Shown: positions 28,192-37,010, numbered from the stretch's first letter. The stretch is 64,000 nt of DNA from Acetobacter estunensis (GCF_011516945.1 NZ_WOTH01000001.1:1-64000); one strand, 5' to 3'. The notes: a model not told the origin generated them from the letters alone. Numbers and translations are program-made.

Positions 28192-28944
28192 CTACAGAGG
28201 ATGCTCGCCACGATCGATCTGGATCGTCTGGCCGGTGATGCTGGTAGCGAGAGGAGAGGCAAGGAACAGATAGGTGTCGGCCACATCGGCGGCTTCCATG
28301 AGACCGGGCAACGCCTGCGCGTCCATGATGGTGCTCAGGCAGTTGGCTTCGCTCTCACCCGTGCGCGCGGCCATTGTCGCCAGAGACCGCATGGCGGCTT
28401 CCGTGCGGACCCAGCCGGGGGCTACGGCATTGACGCGGATGCCCTGCGTCCCGAGTTCCAGCGCCCAGGTTTTCGTCAGGCCGATAATGGCATGTTTGGA
28501 AGCGACATAAGCTCCGAACAGCGGTTCCGCCACACGTCCCCAGATCGACGCCGTGTTGATGATGGCGCCCCCTGTCGGCATGAGCGGACGCACCAGCCGT
28601 GTGACATGGTAGGTGCCGACGACATTGGTGTGGATGATCCGCTCGAACAGGGTGATGGTTTCGCTGTCCTGATTGTCCAGCGGTGTCAGCCGCTCCAGTC
28701 CGGCGTTGTTGATCAGGACATCAACCGGCCCATGCTCGTGCAGACACGTCGCCACAGCCGATGGATTGCCGATATCGGCCACTACGCCGCGGGCGTTGAG
28801 AGAAGCGGCGACATCAAGGATCGCGTCATCATCGGCAAGGAGAGTCAGGGAAGCGCCTGCACGGGCGAATGCCTGCGCCACACCAAGACCGATCCCTCGG
28901 CTTGCGCCGGTGATGAAGACGGATTTGTTTGAGAAATCCATCAT
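28192..28944 (-). CDS. Short-chain dehydrogenase/reductase
   Basis: A 250-residue classical SDR with TGASRGIG at the N-terminus, NNAG, and the catalytic set in NTASIWGRVAEPLFGAYVASK. The start at 28944 makes an ATGA overlap with the ABC ATPase stop, tying it to the importer. It differs clearly from the neighbouring SDR, so the two are likely to act on different intermediates. Confidence 0.88.
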   Translation of the reverse strand: MMDFSNKSVFITGASRGIGLGVAQAFARAGASLTLLADDDAILDVAASLNARGVVADIGNPSAVATCLHEHGPVDVLINNAGLERLTPLDNQDSETITLFERIIHTNVVGTYHVTRLVRPLMPTGGAIINTASIWGRVAEPLFGAYVASKHAIIGLTKTWALELGTQGIRVNAVAPGWVRTEAAMRSLATMAARTGESEANCLSTIMDAQALPGLMEAADVADTYLFLASPLATSITGQTIQIDRGEHPL

Positions 28945-29732
28945 GATGCTAGAGACTTTTTTATCTCGCGTCCTCGGAGGAGGTGCAGGATTTCGGTGCG
29001 GAGGTGGAAAAACCGTTCGCTGTCGCGCACATCTTCGTTTCTTTCGGGACCGATCAGGGAGGTGACGTCCACATCCGCTATGACACGCGCCGGACGCGGC
29101 CCGAACACGATGATCCGATCGGCAAGGAATACGGCTTCCTCGACATCGTGCGTGACGAAGATCGTGGTCTTTCCAGAGTTCTTCTGAATTTTCCGCAGCT
29201 CGAATTGCAGGTCTTCACGCAGGTTGGCATCCAGCGCGCCGAAGGGTTCGTCCATCAGCAGCACGTCCGGGTTGGCGGCGAGGGTGCGGGCGATGGCCAC
29301 GCGTTGCCGCATGCCGCCAGAGATGCGTGAAGGATAGCTCGAAGCAAAATCGCCCAGCCCAACCAGCTTGAGAAAATGCTCCGCGCGTTCCTTTTTCTGA
29401 GTAACCGAAAGGTCTCTGCGGAAACGCATGCCGAATTCGATGTTCTTGCGAACCGTCAGCCATGGAAAGGAGGAATAGGACTGAAACACCATGCCGCGCC
29501 GGATGTCCGGCTCACCCACAGGGGCCCCTTGCAAAAGGATCTCACCCGAACTTGGGGTGTCGAGGCCACCGATCATGCGCATGAGCGTGGTCTTGCCGCA
29601 CCCCGATGGGCCGAGGAACACCGTGAACTGACCGGCAGGAATGGCAAGATTGAACGGCTGCTGCACGACCGGCACGTCCCCGAAGCATTTCGTGACGTTC
29701 TGGAACTGCAGATAGGGGGAAGGCTGTTCCAT
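28941..29732 (-). CDS. ABC transporter ATP-binding protein (nitrate/sulfonate/taurine type)
   Basis: This 263-residue ATPase powers import. Motifs are Walker A GPSGCGKTT, Q-loop MVFQSYSSFPWLT, signature ISGGMRQRVAIARTL, Walker B VLLMDEPFGALD and the H-loop histidine in FVTHDVEEA, as in SsuB/TauB/NrtD. Either the ATG at 29732 or a GTG at 29738 (GTGA overlap with the permease stop) can be the start; I give the ATG. A longer open frame upstream is just a shadow of the permease gene. Confidence 0.93.
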   Translation of the reverse strand: MEQPSPYLQFQNVTKCFGDVPVVQQPFNLAIPAGQFTVFLGPSGCGKTTLMRMIGGLDTPSSGEILLQGAPVGEPDIRRGMVFQSYSSFPWLTVRKNIEFGMRFRRDLSVTQKKERAEHFLKLVGLGDFASSYPSRISGGMRQRVAIARTLAANPDVLLMDEPFGALDANLREDLQFELRKIQKNSGKTTIFVTHDVEEAVFLADRIIVFGPRPARVIADVDVTSLIGPERNEDVRDSERFFHLRTEILHLLRGREIKKSLAS

Positions 29733-29734
29733 GT

Positions 29735-30550
29735 TCACTGATACCTGAAGAGCTTGCGGTGCAGCAGGCGCAGGCACTGGTCGGTCACAAGACCGATCAG
29801 ACCGATCATGATGACGCCCGCCATGACCTGATCCGTTTTCATGAAGCGTCGCGCGGTCCAGATGACGAAACCAAGCCCGCTGTCGGAAGCCACGATTTCC
29901 GCGATAATGACATAGGTCCAGCACCAGCCGAGGCTGATGCGCATGCTGTCCATGAGCTGCGGCAGCATGGCCGGAAGAGCTACGGGCAGGAGCGTCTCGC
30001 GCGGGCGGGCGCCCAATGTATAGGCTGTTTCGAAATATTCGTTGGGGATACGCTTCATGTCGGCCGCGATCATGAGAACGAGCTGAAAGAACGTACCCAG
30101 CCACAACAGGAAGATCTTGGTCGTTTCCCCCACGCCGAACCAGATGATGGCCAATGGCACCAGCGCTGGCACGGGCAGATAGCGGATGAAGTCGATCATC
30201 GGTTCCAGCGTGGCCCCGATGATGCGGTATCCGCTCATCAGGATACCCAACGGCACGGCCAGAAGTGCCGAGAGCAGAAAGGCCAGCCAGACGCGCCGGA
30301 CGGAAACCACCGTGTTGGGCAGCATTGCGCCGTCCGTGCACATGTGGACAAAGGTCTGTGCGACCTTGAGAGGCGTGGGCAGGAAGACGGGCGCCACCAC
30401 ACGCAGCGACACCAGCAACTGCCATCCTCCGAGAAAAGCCGCCGCTCCCAGCAATGCGGCCAGCAGGACGGCGCTGTGTGGAATGGGCTCCCGGAAGCGG
30501 AACAGGCTGCGGGGGTTTTTCCGGGAGGTGGGAGAGGCGGTTGCGGTCAT
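29735..30550 (-). CDS. ABC transporter permease (SsuC/TauC-like)
   Basis: A 271-residue inner-membrane permease with about six helices. The EAA-type loop (EYFETAYTLGARPRETLLPVALPAMLPQL) sits in the C-terminal half and contacts the ATPase. It matches the sulfonate/nitrate/taurine permease family. It overlaps the binding-protein stop as ATGA, and its stop overlaps the ATPase start. The transporter class carries diverse small anionic or zwitterionic solutes, so the ligand cannot be named. Confidence 0.92.
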   Translation of the reverse strand: MTATASPTSRKNPRSLFRFREPIPHSAVLLAALLGAAAFLGGWQLLVSLRVVAPVFLPTPLKVAQTFVHMCTDGAMLPNTVVSVRRVWLAFLLSALLAVPLGILMSGYRIIGATLEPMIDFIRYLPVPALVPLAIIWFGVGETTKIFLLWLGTFFQLVLMIAADMKRIPNEYFETAYTLGARPRETLLPVALPAMLPQLMDSMRISLGWCWTYVIIAEIVASDSGLGFVIWTARRFMKTDQVMAGVIMIGLIGLVTDQCLRLLHRKLFRYQ

Positions 30551-31536
30551 GGGGTGGGGAGCGCAGCAATCAGGCTGCTGTCGATGGAATGGGCCGGGTC
30601 GAGACGAACGGATGCGGCTCCGTTCTCAAGGTTGAGGTTCATGAGAGTGGCGAAGATCTCCGTAATCTTCCCCGGTTTCTCGGGTGTGCCCATATAAGCC
30701 TTGGACTGTGCCAGATCCGTGTATTCAAGGCTTCCCACGACACTTTTCTTGAAATCGTCGGTCGAAAGATCGAAGTGGGGAGCGGCAACTTTCGCGAAGT
30801 TTTCCGGGTTGGACTTGTAATAGGCCACGGCTTTGTAAAGGCAGGTCAGAAAGCGCTTGTATTTGTCGGGATTGGCCTTCAGATCGTCATTGCGGGCCAC
30901 GAGGACATCCACGATGTAGTCGGGATAATCCGCCGATGAGACCAGTTCTTTCGGATTGCGGTCGGACGAGACGGTCAGGATCTGCTGAAGAAATGGCTGA
31001 TAGGTCACGACCGCCGCAATGCTTGGGTCTGCGAACACTGCCACGCTGTCGGAGGTCAGGATTTCCTTCATCTTGAGATCGGCCAGCGTCATGCCGTGCT
31101 TGTGCAGTTCCATCTGCAGCAGCAGGCGGCCCGGAATGTTGCTCTCTGATGCAACAGTCTTGCCTTTGAGTTCGCTCACGTCGTGGATGGAGCCGTCAAC
31201 GATTACACCGTCGCCGCCAAGGCTGCGGTCGATGGAGCCGATGATGATGCCCGGAGTGGTCTCGTCACGCGGCCGGCCCTGATATTCGTTGAGAGCGCGC
31301 ATCTCCATCTCGATGGAACCGTGCGCCATGGCGGCCATGACATCGGACCGTTCATCGGAGAATTTCAGATCGACGGACAGATGGGCGTCCTTGAAATAAC
31401 CGAGATCCTGAGCGACCACGACGGGCGCGAACCCCGTCCAGACCGGTGCCATGATACGGATCGTGTCGTCGGCATGTGCGGCCGTCGTCGCGCAGCCAAA
31501 ACTGAGTGCAACTGCGAGCACCTTGAGTGACTTCAT
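30547..31536 (-). CDS. ABC transporter substrate-binding protein (NMT1/TauA-like)
   Basis: A 329-residue periplasmic binding protein. The ATG at 31536 gives a clean signal peptide (MKSLKVLAVALSFGCATTAAHA, cleavage before DDTIRIM), with a G-rich ribosome site. The mature part starts like NMT1/SsuA-type proteins (IMAPVWTGFAPVVVAQDLGYFKDAHLSV). It is the first gene of the overlapping run to 24764 and follows a probable promoter with a palindromic operator. Confidence 0.92.
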   Translation of the reverse strand: MKSLKVLAVALSFGCATTAAHADDTIRIMAPVWTGFAPVVVAQDLGYFKDAHLSVDLKFSDERSDVMAAMAHGSIEMEMRALNEYQGRPRDETTPGIIIGSIDRSLGGDGVIVDGSIHDVSELKGKTVASESNIPGRLLLQMELHKHGMTLADLKMKEILTSDSVAVFADPSIAAVVTYQPFLQQILTVSSDRNPKELVSSADYPDYIVDVLVARNDDLKANPDKYKRFLTCLYKAVAYYKSNPENFAKVAAPHFDLSTDDFKKSVVGSLEYTDLAQSKAYMGTPEKPGKITEIFATLMNLNLENGAASVRLDPAHSIDSSLIAALPTP

Positions 31537-31601
31537 TACGCACCCCCACCTCATAACGTTACCGAAACATATTAGAGGCGCGATTGCTTTGTGTGTATCA
31601 A

Positions 31602-31619
31602 AATGTTCCGAACATTATA
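31602..31619 (-). promoter_or_regulatory. Probable -10 box with overlapping palindromic operator
   Basis: On the minus strand a perfect TATAAT (31619-31614) lies about 78 bp before the binding-protein start. A near-perfect palindrome AATGTTC-C-GAACATT (31602-31616) overlaps the -10 box and the likely transcription start. A weak -35 (CTGACG) is 19 bp upstream of the -10. This arrangement is typical of a repressor-blocked promoter. Confidence 0.6.
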
Positions 31620-31869
31620 TCGATAAATCCGGGTGTATCGTCAGGTGGTGTATTTCATGACGGTTACCGGCTCCAAATTTCAGGATTGCGGCGTCGAGGA
31701 TGGCATATTTTCTGTCTGCATCGCTGGACAGAAAGTAAAAATCTTTCCGTAATGTCAGTGTTCTATCACTCTCTGATGGAGGAGGATTGCAGCGCTCAAG
31801 TTGCCGAATGCGGCAGGTAATTCGTGTTACGGACTTCCTGTTCGGACAATCTATAGCGTCGTCTCCGTC

Positions 31870-31893
31870 AAAAAAGCCGTTGTGCCGACGGCT
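31870..31893 (-). terminator. Intrinsic terminator after the mannosyltransferase gene
   Basis: On the minus strand AGCCGT and ACGGCT form a stem (31888-31893 and 31875-31880) followed by six T residues (31875-31870). It is about 110 bp past the stop of the gene at 32005 and points the right way. Confidence 0.75.
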
Positions 31894-32004
31894 TCGTTCC
31901 AGAAAGGCAATGGGGGCTAATCGTTACCCCTTGAGAGGCGGAATGGCTACTCATTCCATATCAGGCAAAGGATGAAAAATTCAGATATCGTTGAGATTAT
32001 TTTG

Positions 32005-33465
32005 TTACTTACCTATCGTCATCAATTTATTCGAGATCTCATCGAATTCTGGAAATCCAAGACATTTTCCAGGACGATGATAAATGCACATAGAATTATC
32101 TACGCATTTAATAAGTGTCCATTTATTTTTTCTTTCAAAAATGACCTGCATGTCATCTGTAATTAGGTAATTAAATTTTTCTTCATTGTAATGAAGTTCA
32201 TTCATATTATCAAATAGGTAAATAGGAACAATATTTTTTAAAATCGAGTAACCACCACCAAGATTGGAGAAAACACTACTGCTATCATAACCCCACGAGG
32301 CAATTCCGCACACGTCATTTTGTTTAGAAGCCCATCTTTCAAAATTAATACCATTTCCTTTCTTGGAAAGGATAGGGGCGTAAGAACCTAAAAAAACACA
32401 TGTCATGGACACGGAAAATATAAGTATATATCTATACTTTTTTTGGTTATTATTATTCAATACATTATAAAACCCCAAAGCTGCACATAGAATTAAAATA
32501 GGAACTGCAGGATACACAAAACTGACTTCCTTATGAGAAATCAAAGAGTGATAAAATACAATAAATGATGATATTGAAATCAAAAAAACCTTTTCTTTTC
32601 CTGATTGCAATGCAAATAATATAACTAATGGCAGAAATCCTCCCCATAATTCTGTGTATTTTTTAATATAATAAGTGATGGATTTTTTACCGAAGCTATC
32701 TGCAACTCCTAATGTTTGATTGTAGTGATAATTTTTTGTTATAGACTGAAAAATTGATCCTAATGTAATATAATCAAATATACCTAAAAATAAAATCGGA
32801 ATAACACTAAATATTGATGCAAGAAATATCTGCTTTTTGTGGCCTTTTTTGAAAATAAATAAGAACGCGAGCACACTGGCTGGAGCTATTTGAAACCTTA
32901 CAGCAGCTGTTGCCCCTAATAGAAATCCAGCACAAGATGCCAAAATGGACGATACTCTAGGATTATATTCGTCTCGATAAGCAATTATGAACACCACAGC
33001 TAGGCACAAAAGGTTTCCGGCAACAAATTCTCCAAGAGTTCTCATCCCTCCGCTTGCAATATCAGGCCATAGAGCCGCAGCTAACCCAAGAATCAAAGCT
33101 AAAAATAGTCCTCCTTTACGCCAACCATACCAAAAAAATACGGCAACTAAAGACAACGAAATAGTAGAGAAGCACAAACGAATAAAAAGTATAAGATTAT
33201 CGAAGCCTAAAGCGATTCCTATTTTCATTAAAATTGCAATGAAAGTAGGCAGCAGCCAAGATCGAATGCCAGTTCTCCACTCCCAGGTAACTACACCATG
33301 ACCGTCTAGTAACTCGTGTGCAGGTTCCATATATTGAAATATTTCATCTGAACGCCAAGCTCCAGGTAAGAAAACAGCAATGCAGATACGCACCAACAAT
33401 GCAAAAAACAAGCAAAAAATTAAAGGAAATAAGTATTTATTTTCGATAATTTTATTAATATTCAT
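32005..33465 (-). CDS. GT22-like membrane mannosyltransferase (PIG-B/ALG9-like)
   Basis: This 486-residue membrane protein has ten or more helices. Its N-terminal loop RSDEIFQYMEPAHELLDGHGVVTWEW followed by GIRSWLLP closely recalls the GT22 mannosyltransferase family (GPI and ALG9-type enzymes) with its acidic DE catalytic pair. It would transfer a sugar from a lipid-linked donor in the periplasm. The start at 33465 (MNINKI) has only a weak ribosome site. Base composition is strikingly AT-rich, about one third GC by eye, against GC-rich neighbours, so recent transfer is likely. The product and glycan target are unknown. Confidence 0.75.
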   Translation of the reverse strand: MNINKIIENKYLFPLIFCLFFALLVRICIAVFLPGAWRSDEIFQYMEPAHELLDGHGVVTWEWRTGIRSWLLPTFIAILMKIGIALGFDNLILFIRLCFSTISLSLVAVFFWYGWRKGGLFLALILGLAAALWPDIASGGMRTLGEFVAGNLLCLAVVFIIAYRDEYNPRVSSILASCAGFLLGATAAVRFQIAPASVLAFLFIFKKGHKKQIFLASIFSVIPILFLGIFDYITLGSIFQSITKNYHYNQTLGVADSFGKKSITYYIKKYTELWGGFLPLVILFALQSGKEKVFLISISSFIVFYHSLISHKEVSFVYPAVPILILCAALGFYNVLNNNNQKKYRYILIFSVSMTCVFLGSYAPILSKKGNGINFERWASKQNDVCGIASWGYDSSSVFSNLGGGYSILKNIVPIYLFDNMNELHYNEEKFNYLITDDMQVIFERKNKWTLIKCVDNSMCIYHRPGKCLGFPEFDEISNKLMTIGK

Positions 33466-33564
33466 GATGTATTCTTTGCTGGCCGTGCAAATTCTCATAC
33501 TGACAGATGCTCTGGGTAATATTGTGCATTTCCATCGTCAAATCATGATGAATACCTATACGTC

Positions 33565-34503
33565 TTAATCCGGTTTCTCGCTCATCAGTTCGTCCCGATA
33601 CCGATCCAGACTCGTGGCAAAGGCCGGATCCATCACGGGTGGCTTTTGTTTGAGGGCCTCCAGCGCGTCGATAATGGTCTCCATCACGACCAGCCGGGCG
33701 TACCATTTGTGGTTGGAAGGCACGACAAACCACGGAGCATAAGGACGTGAGGTATGGCCGACCGCCTCTTCATACGCGCACTGATACTTGTCCCAGAACT
33801 GACGTTCCTTCACGTCGGATGTGGAAAACTTCCAGCGCTTTTCCTTGTCGTCGAGCCGTGCCAGCAGCCGCTCGCGCTGTTCCTCACGTGAGATGTTGAG
33901 GAAGAACTTGAGGACCACCGTGCCCTGACGGGCGAGATAATGCTCGAAATGACGGATGTCCTCGAATCGTCCCTGCCAGAAGGCATCCGTGTTGATCGCA
34001 CCGGGAAGGTGCTCGCGTTCCAGCATTTCCGGATGCACGCGCGTGACGAGGACATCTTCATACTGGCTGCGGTTGAAGATGCCGATCCGCCCAGCGGAGG
34101 GGGCTACGATGTGAACGCGCCACAGAAACCCGTGCAGCAGTTCCTGCGGACCGGGCTGTTTGAAAGAGGAAACGCTCACGCCCGCAGGATTCACACCTGA
34201 CATGACGTGCTTGATCGTGCCGTCCTTGCCGGCTGTGTCCATCCCCTGAAGTACGATGAGCATGGAGGTCGTGCCGTTGGCGTAGAGCAGTTCCTGAAGC
34301 TCGGACAGCCGTTTGCGTGACAGTTTGAGCAACGCCTTGCCCTGCGCCTTGTCCAGCCCCAGCCCGCCATCGTCTTCCGGGTCATGATCCGCGATGTGAA
34401 ACGGCTTGGTGCCGTCCACACGGTAGCGGGCGGGAAGAGCTGCGAGGATATTGCGCGAGAGTTTGTGCGTGTCGTGTCCAGTCATGGGGGGAGCATCCCC
34501 CAT
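33565..34503 (-). CDS. Polyphosphate kinase 2 family protein
   Basis: The 312-residue protein is a PPK2-family kinase using polyphosphate to phosphorylate nucleotides. The P-loop VLQGMDTAGKDGT is at about 84-96, and the Walker B-like GIFNRSQYEDVLVTRVH at 141-157. KFFLNISREEQRERLLAR and the KFSTSDVKERQFWDKY lid region are typical. Two starts are possible: 34503 and 34485. A GC hairpin (34486-34501) lies between them and would hinder the second, and neither has a good ribosome site. Class (ADP or AMP preferring) cannot be told here. Confidence 0.9.
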   Translation of the reverse strand: MGDAPPMTGHDTHKLSRNILAALPARYRVDGTKPFHIADHDPEDDGGLGLDKAQGKALLKLSRKRLSELQELLYANGTTSMLIVLQGMDTAGKDGTIKHVMSGVNPAGVSVSSFKQPGPQELLHGFLWRVHIVAPSAGRIGIFNRSQYEDVLVTRVHPEMLEREHLPGAINTDAFWQGRFEDIRHFEHYLARQGTVVLKFFLNISREEQRERLLARLDDKEKRWKFSTSDVKERQFWDKYQCAYEEAVGHTSRPYAPWFVVPSNHKWYARLVVMETIIDALEALKQKPPVMDPAFATSLDRYRDELMSEKPD

Positions 34504-34512
34504 ATGGTGCGA

Positions 34513-35268
34513 TCAGTCCATGTCGCGCCGGACAGCAAGGCCACCTGCGGCCTGACACACCGGCATCATTTCGATGCGGTTGATGTTCACATGCGCGGGC
34601 AGACCGATGATCCACGCCACCGTCTCGGCAATGTCCTCGGGCAGGAGAGGGTGCGTGCCGCGATAGACGTCCTCGGCCTTTTCATCGCTGCGCAGGCGCA
34701 CATTGCTGAATTCGCTGCCGCCGCACAGTCCGGGCTCGATATTGGTGGCGCGCACATGGGTGCCGAGCAGGTCGGTGCGCAGGTTGCGCATGAACTGCGA
34801 CACGAACGCCTTGGTGCCGCCATAGACGTTGCCGCCCGCGTAAGGATAGGTGCCGGCCGTGCTGCCGATGGAGAGGATGTGACCGTGGTCGCGCTCCACC
34901 ATGCCGGGCAGAAGGGCGCGGGTAATCTCCACGACGCCGGAGATGTTGGTGGCGATCATGCTCTCCCAGTCGTCGATTTCGGCGTCCTGTGCGGGACCGA
35001 TTCCAAGAGCGAGTCCGGCGTTGTTCACCAGCACGTCCACACGCCGCCACTCCTCGGGCAGACTGTGGGGAAGGGCGCGCAGCGCCTTGCGGTCGGTCAT
35101 GTCGAGCGTGAGGGGGTGAAATTGCGCCCCCAACTCCGCATGAAGTTCCTCCAGCCGCGCCGCGCGTCGGCCTGTGCCGATCACGCGGTGGCCGTCCTTC
35201 ACCAGCCGTCGGGCAATCGCCGCGCCAAATCCTGCCGTGGCGCCCGTCACCAGAACCGTCTCGACCAT
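34513..35268 (-). CDS. SDR oxidoreductase (YdfG-like 3-hydroxy acid dehydrogenase)
   Basis: A 251-residue classical SDR: TGATAGFGAAIAR near the start, NNAG, and catalytic SIGSTAGTYPYAGGNVYGGTKAFV. The pattern of ALGIGPAQDAEIDDWESMIATNISG and the ending MMPVCQAAGG are those of YdfG, which oxidises L-allo-threonine, serine and 3-hydroxy acids with NADP and reduces malonic semialdehyde. Start 35268 has GGAAAGGA upstream. It is divergent from yqgE and 9 bp before the PPK2 gene. Confidence 0.9.
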   Translation of the reverse strand: MVETVLVTGATAGFGAAIARRLVKDGHRVIGTGRRAARLEELHAELGAQFHPLTLDMTDRKALRALPHSLPEEWRRVDVLVNNAGLALGIGPAQDAEIDDWESMIATNISGVVEITRALLPGMVERDHGHILSIGSTAGTYPYAGGNVYGGTKAFVSQFMRNLRTDLLGTHVRATNIEPGLCGGSEFSNVRLRSDEKAEDVYRGTHPLLPEDIAETVAWIIGLPAHVNINRIEMMPVCQAAGGLAVRRDMD

Positions 35269-35354
35269 GATGCGTCCTTTCCAGATTGATGCCGTCATTA
35301 GCGGCAGCGCGTGCCTGTGTTGTCAAACGGGAAGGGGCACACCATATCTGGAGC

Positions 35355-35957
35355 ATGTCTCATGCATCCATTGACACGATTGCGCCGAGCGACGGGACTG
35401 AAAGTCTGACGGGACACCTTCTCATCGCCATGCCATCTCTTGCGGAATCCGGGTTCGACCGGAGCGTTATTTATGTGTGTGCCCATTCGGCCGATGACGG
35501 CGCCATGGGCATTGTCGTCAACCGCCGACTTTCGCAGCCACCGCTGGAAGACCTGTTCTCGCAGCTCGATATCGCGCCCACACCACCACGTCGCCGGATC
35601 GGCATGTGCGCGGGTGGGCCGGTGGAAATGGGGCGTGGGCTGGTGCTGCATTCCTCGGACTGGAATGGGGACGGCACATTGGCCATCGATGGGGACGTCT
35701 CGCTGAGCGCCAGTCTGGACGTGCTGCGCGACATTGCTTCGGGCGAGGGACCGCGTGACGCCCTGCTGGCATTGGGGCACGCCGGATGGGCGGCGGGACA
35801 GCTTGAGGAAGAACTGACCCGTCATTCCGCGTGGTTGGTGGCGCCTGCTACGCGCGAGATCGTTTTCGGCACGGATCATGCGACCAAGTGGCGCAAGGCT
35901 CTGGCCGCCATCAATATCGATCCATTGCGGCTGGCGTCCTTTACAGGCAACGCCTGA
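35355..35957 (+). CDS. YqgE/AlgH family protein
   Basis: The 200-residue protein matches the YqgE/AlgH family: LTGHLLIAMPSLAESGFDRSVIYVCAHSADDGAMGIVVNR, then GGPVEMGRGLVLHS and LGHAGWAAGQLEEEL. The function of the family is not settled. I take ATG 35355 (MSHASIDT); a GGAG lies just ahead but too close, so the start is a little uncertain. The gene is divergent from the YdfG-like gene, with an 86-bp shared upstream region. Confidence 0.88.
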   Translation: MSHASIDTIAPSDGTESLTGHLLIAMPSLAESGFDRSVIYVCAHSADDGAMGIVVNRRLSQPPLEDLFSQLDIAPTPPRRRIGMCAGGPVEMGRGLVLHSSDWNGDGTLAIDGDVSLSASLDVLRDIASGEGPRDALLALGHAGWAAGQLEEELTRHSAWLVAPATREIVFGTDHATKWRKALAAINIDPLRLASFTGNA

Positions 35958-35974
35958 TCCACTTTTGCGGCCTC

Positions 35975-36004
35975 TGCAACCCTGCTGATCGGCGCGGGGT
36001 TGCA
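35975..36004. repeat. Inverted repeat before the SMP-30 gene
   Basis: TGCAACCC (35975-35982) and GGGTTGCA (35997-36004) are perfect complements in the gap between yqgE and the SMP-30 gene; TTGCAACCTGTTGCAA follows at once. There is no U-tract. It may terminate yqgE weakly or serve as an operator for the downstream gene. Confidence 0.5.
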
Positions 36005-36071
36005 ACCTGTTGCAAAGTCGAGATGTTCTCTCTTGGGGCGTTGCGCGCCGATCCAAGATAGAGAGTCGATC

Positions 36072-37010
36072 ATGACGAATATACCTTTTCCTGAAACGAG
36101 CCGTTCTTCGCACGATGACGCGGTGGTGTGCGTCTGGTCGCTTGAGGCGCAGCTTGGCGAGGGACCGGTATGGAGTGCCGCAGACGACGCCTTCTACTTC
36201 GTGGATATCCTCGGACACGCCCTGCACCGCTATCGCCCGTCCGATGGGGAGCGGCGGTCATGGACCGCGCCCCGACGCCCGTGTTTTCTCGTGCCGGCGC
36301 AGGATGGTGGCCTGATCTGCGGCATGGAAGATGGGCTTTATCTTTTCGATCCCAAAGAGGGCCGGAAGCATCTTATCATGCCGATTGAAGCGGATCGTCC
36401 GGGCACGCGACTGAACGACGCGCATCTCGACGGGATGGGGCGTCTGTGGTTCGGGACCATGGACGACGCGGAGAAAAATCCCATCGGTTCGCTCTACAGC
36501 CTCGATCGCACGCTTTCGCTGCGGCGGCATCACAACGGTTACACGATCAGCAACGGACCGGTGGTCTCGCCGGATGGTCAGACGCTCTATCATTGCGATT
36601 CCGCGGAGGGCGCGATCTATGCCTTTGATCTCGATGGGGATGGAGCGCTGCACAATCGGCGGGTCTTCGCCCGGATTGAGGCGGAAGGTCAGGCACCGGA
36701 CGGGCTGGCGATGGATGAGGCCGGGACCGTATGGGCGGGTGTATGGGGCGGCGGGCGGCTGGAGCGCTTCCGCGCGGACGGCACGCGGCTTGACCCCATA
36801 ATGCTTCCCGCCCGCAATGTGACCAAAGCGGCCTTTGGGGGCTCGGATCGTCGCACCCTGTTCATCACGACGGCCCGCAAGGGGCTGTCGGAGGCCGAGA
36901 TTGCCCGCCAGCCTCTCAATGGGGGCGTGTTCTGCCTGCGGGTGGATACTCCGGGTCTTGAGCAGGGTGTGATGATCCTGCCGGAGTTGACCCCCGACGT
37001 CGAAAACTGA
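36072..37010 (+). CDS. SMP-30/gluconolactonase/LRE family protein
   Basis: A 312-residue six-bladed beta-propeller lactonase. The metal-binding and family motifs are seen: LGEGPVWSAADDAFYFVDI (Glu ligand), RLNDAHLDGMGRLWFGTMD (Asn), YTISNGPVVSPDGQTLYHCDS (Asn) and APDGLAMDEAGTVWAGVWGGG (Asp). Such enzymes open sugar acid lactones in oxidative sugar pathways, which suits an acetic acid bacterium. The start at 36072 follows AGAGAG; the open frame runs further up without support. Confidence 0.9.
   Translation: MTNIPFPETSRSSHDDAVVCVWSLEAQLGEGPVWSAADDAFYFVDILGHALHRYRPSDGERRSWTAPRRPCFLVPAQDGGLICGMEDGLYLFDPKEGRKHLIMPIEADRPGTRLNDAHLDGMGRLWFGTMDDAEKNPIGSLYSLDRTLSLRRHHNGYTISNGPVVSPDGQTLYHCDSAEGAIYAFDLDGDGALHNRRVFARIEAEGQAPDGLAMDEAGTVWAGVWGGGRLERFRADGTRLDPIMLPARNVTKAAFGGSDRRTLFITTARKGLSEAEIARQPLNGGVFCLRVDTPGLEQGVMILPELTPDVEN

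Larger units (their letters stand above)
31537..32004. other. Intergenic regulatory region between importer operon and mannosyltransferase
   Basis: I see no convincing gene. The 31602-31619 part has a promoter/operator for the importer operon, and 31870-31893 a minus-strand terminator for the gene at 32005. The remaining small open frames lack ribosome sites and family similarity. The stretch 31640-31860 holds nothing I can name. Confidence 0.6.

Noticed and set aside
29733-30569. Upstream extension of the ABC ATPase frame
   Set aside because: The stretch overlaps the permease gene in another frame and does not resemble ATPases; the domain begins at 29732.
31584-31975. Small plus-strand frames in the importer operon upstream region
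   Set aside because: They overlap the promoter/operator and terminator, lack ribosome sites and resemble nothing known.
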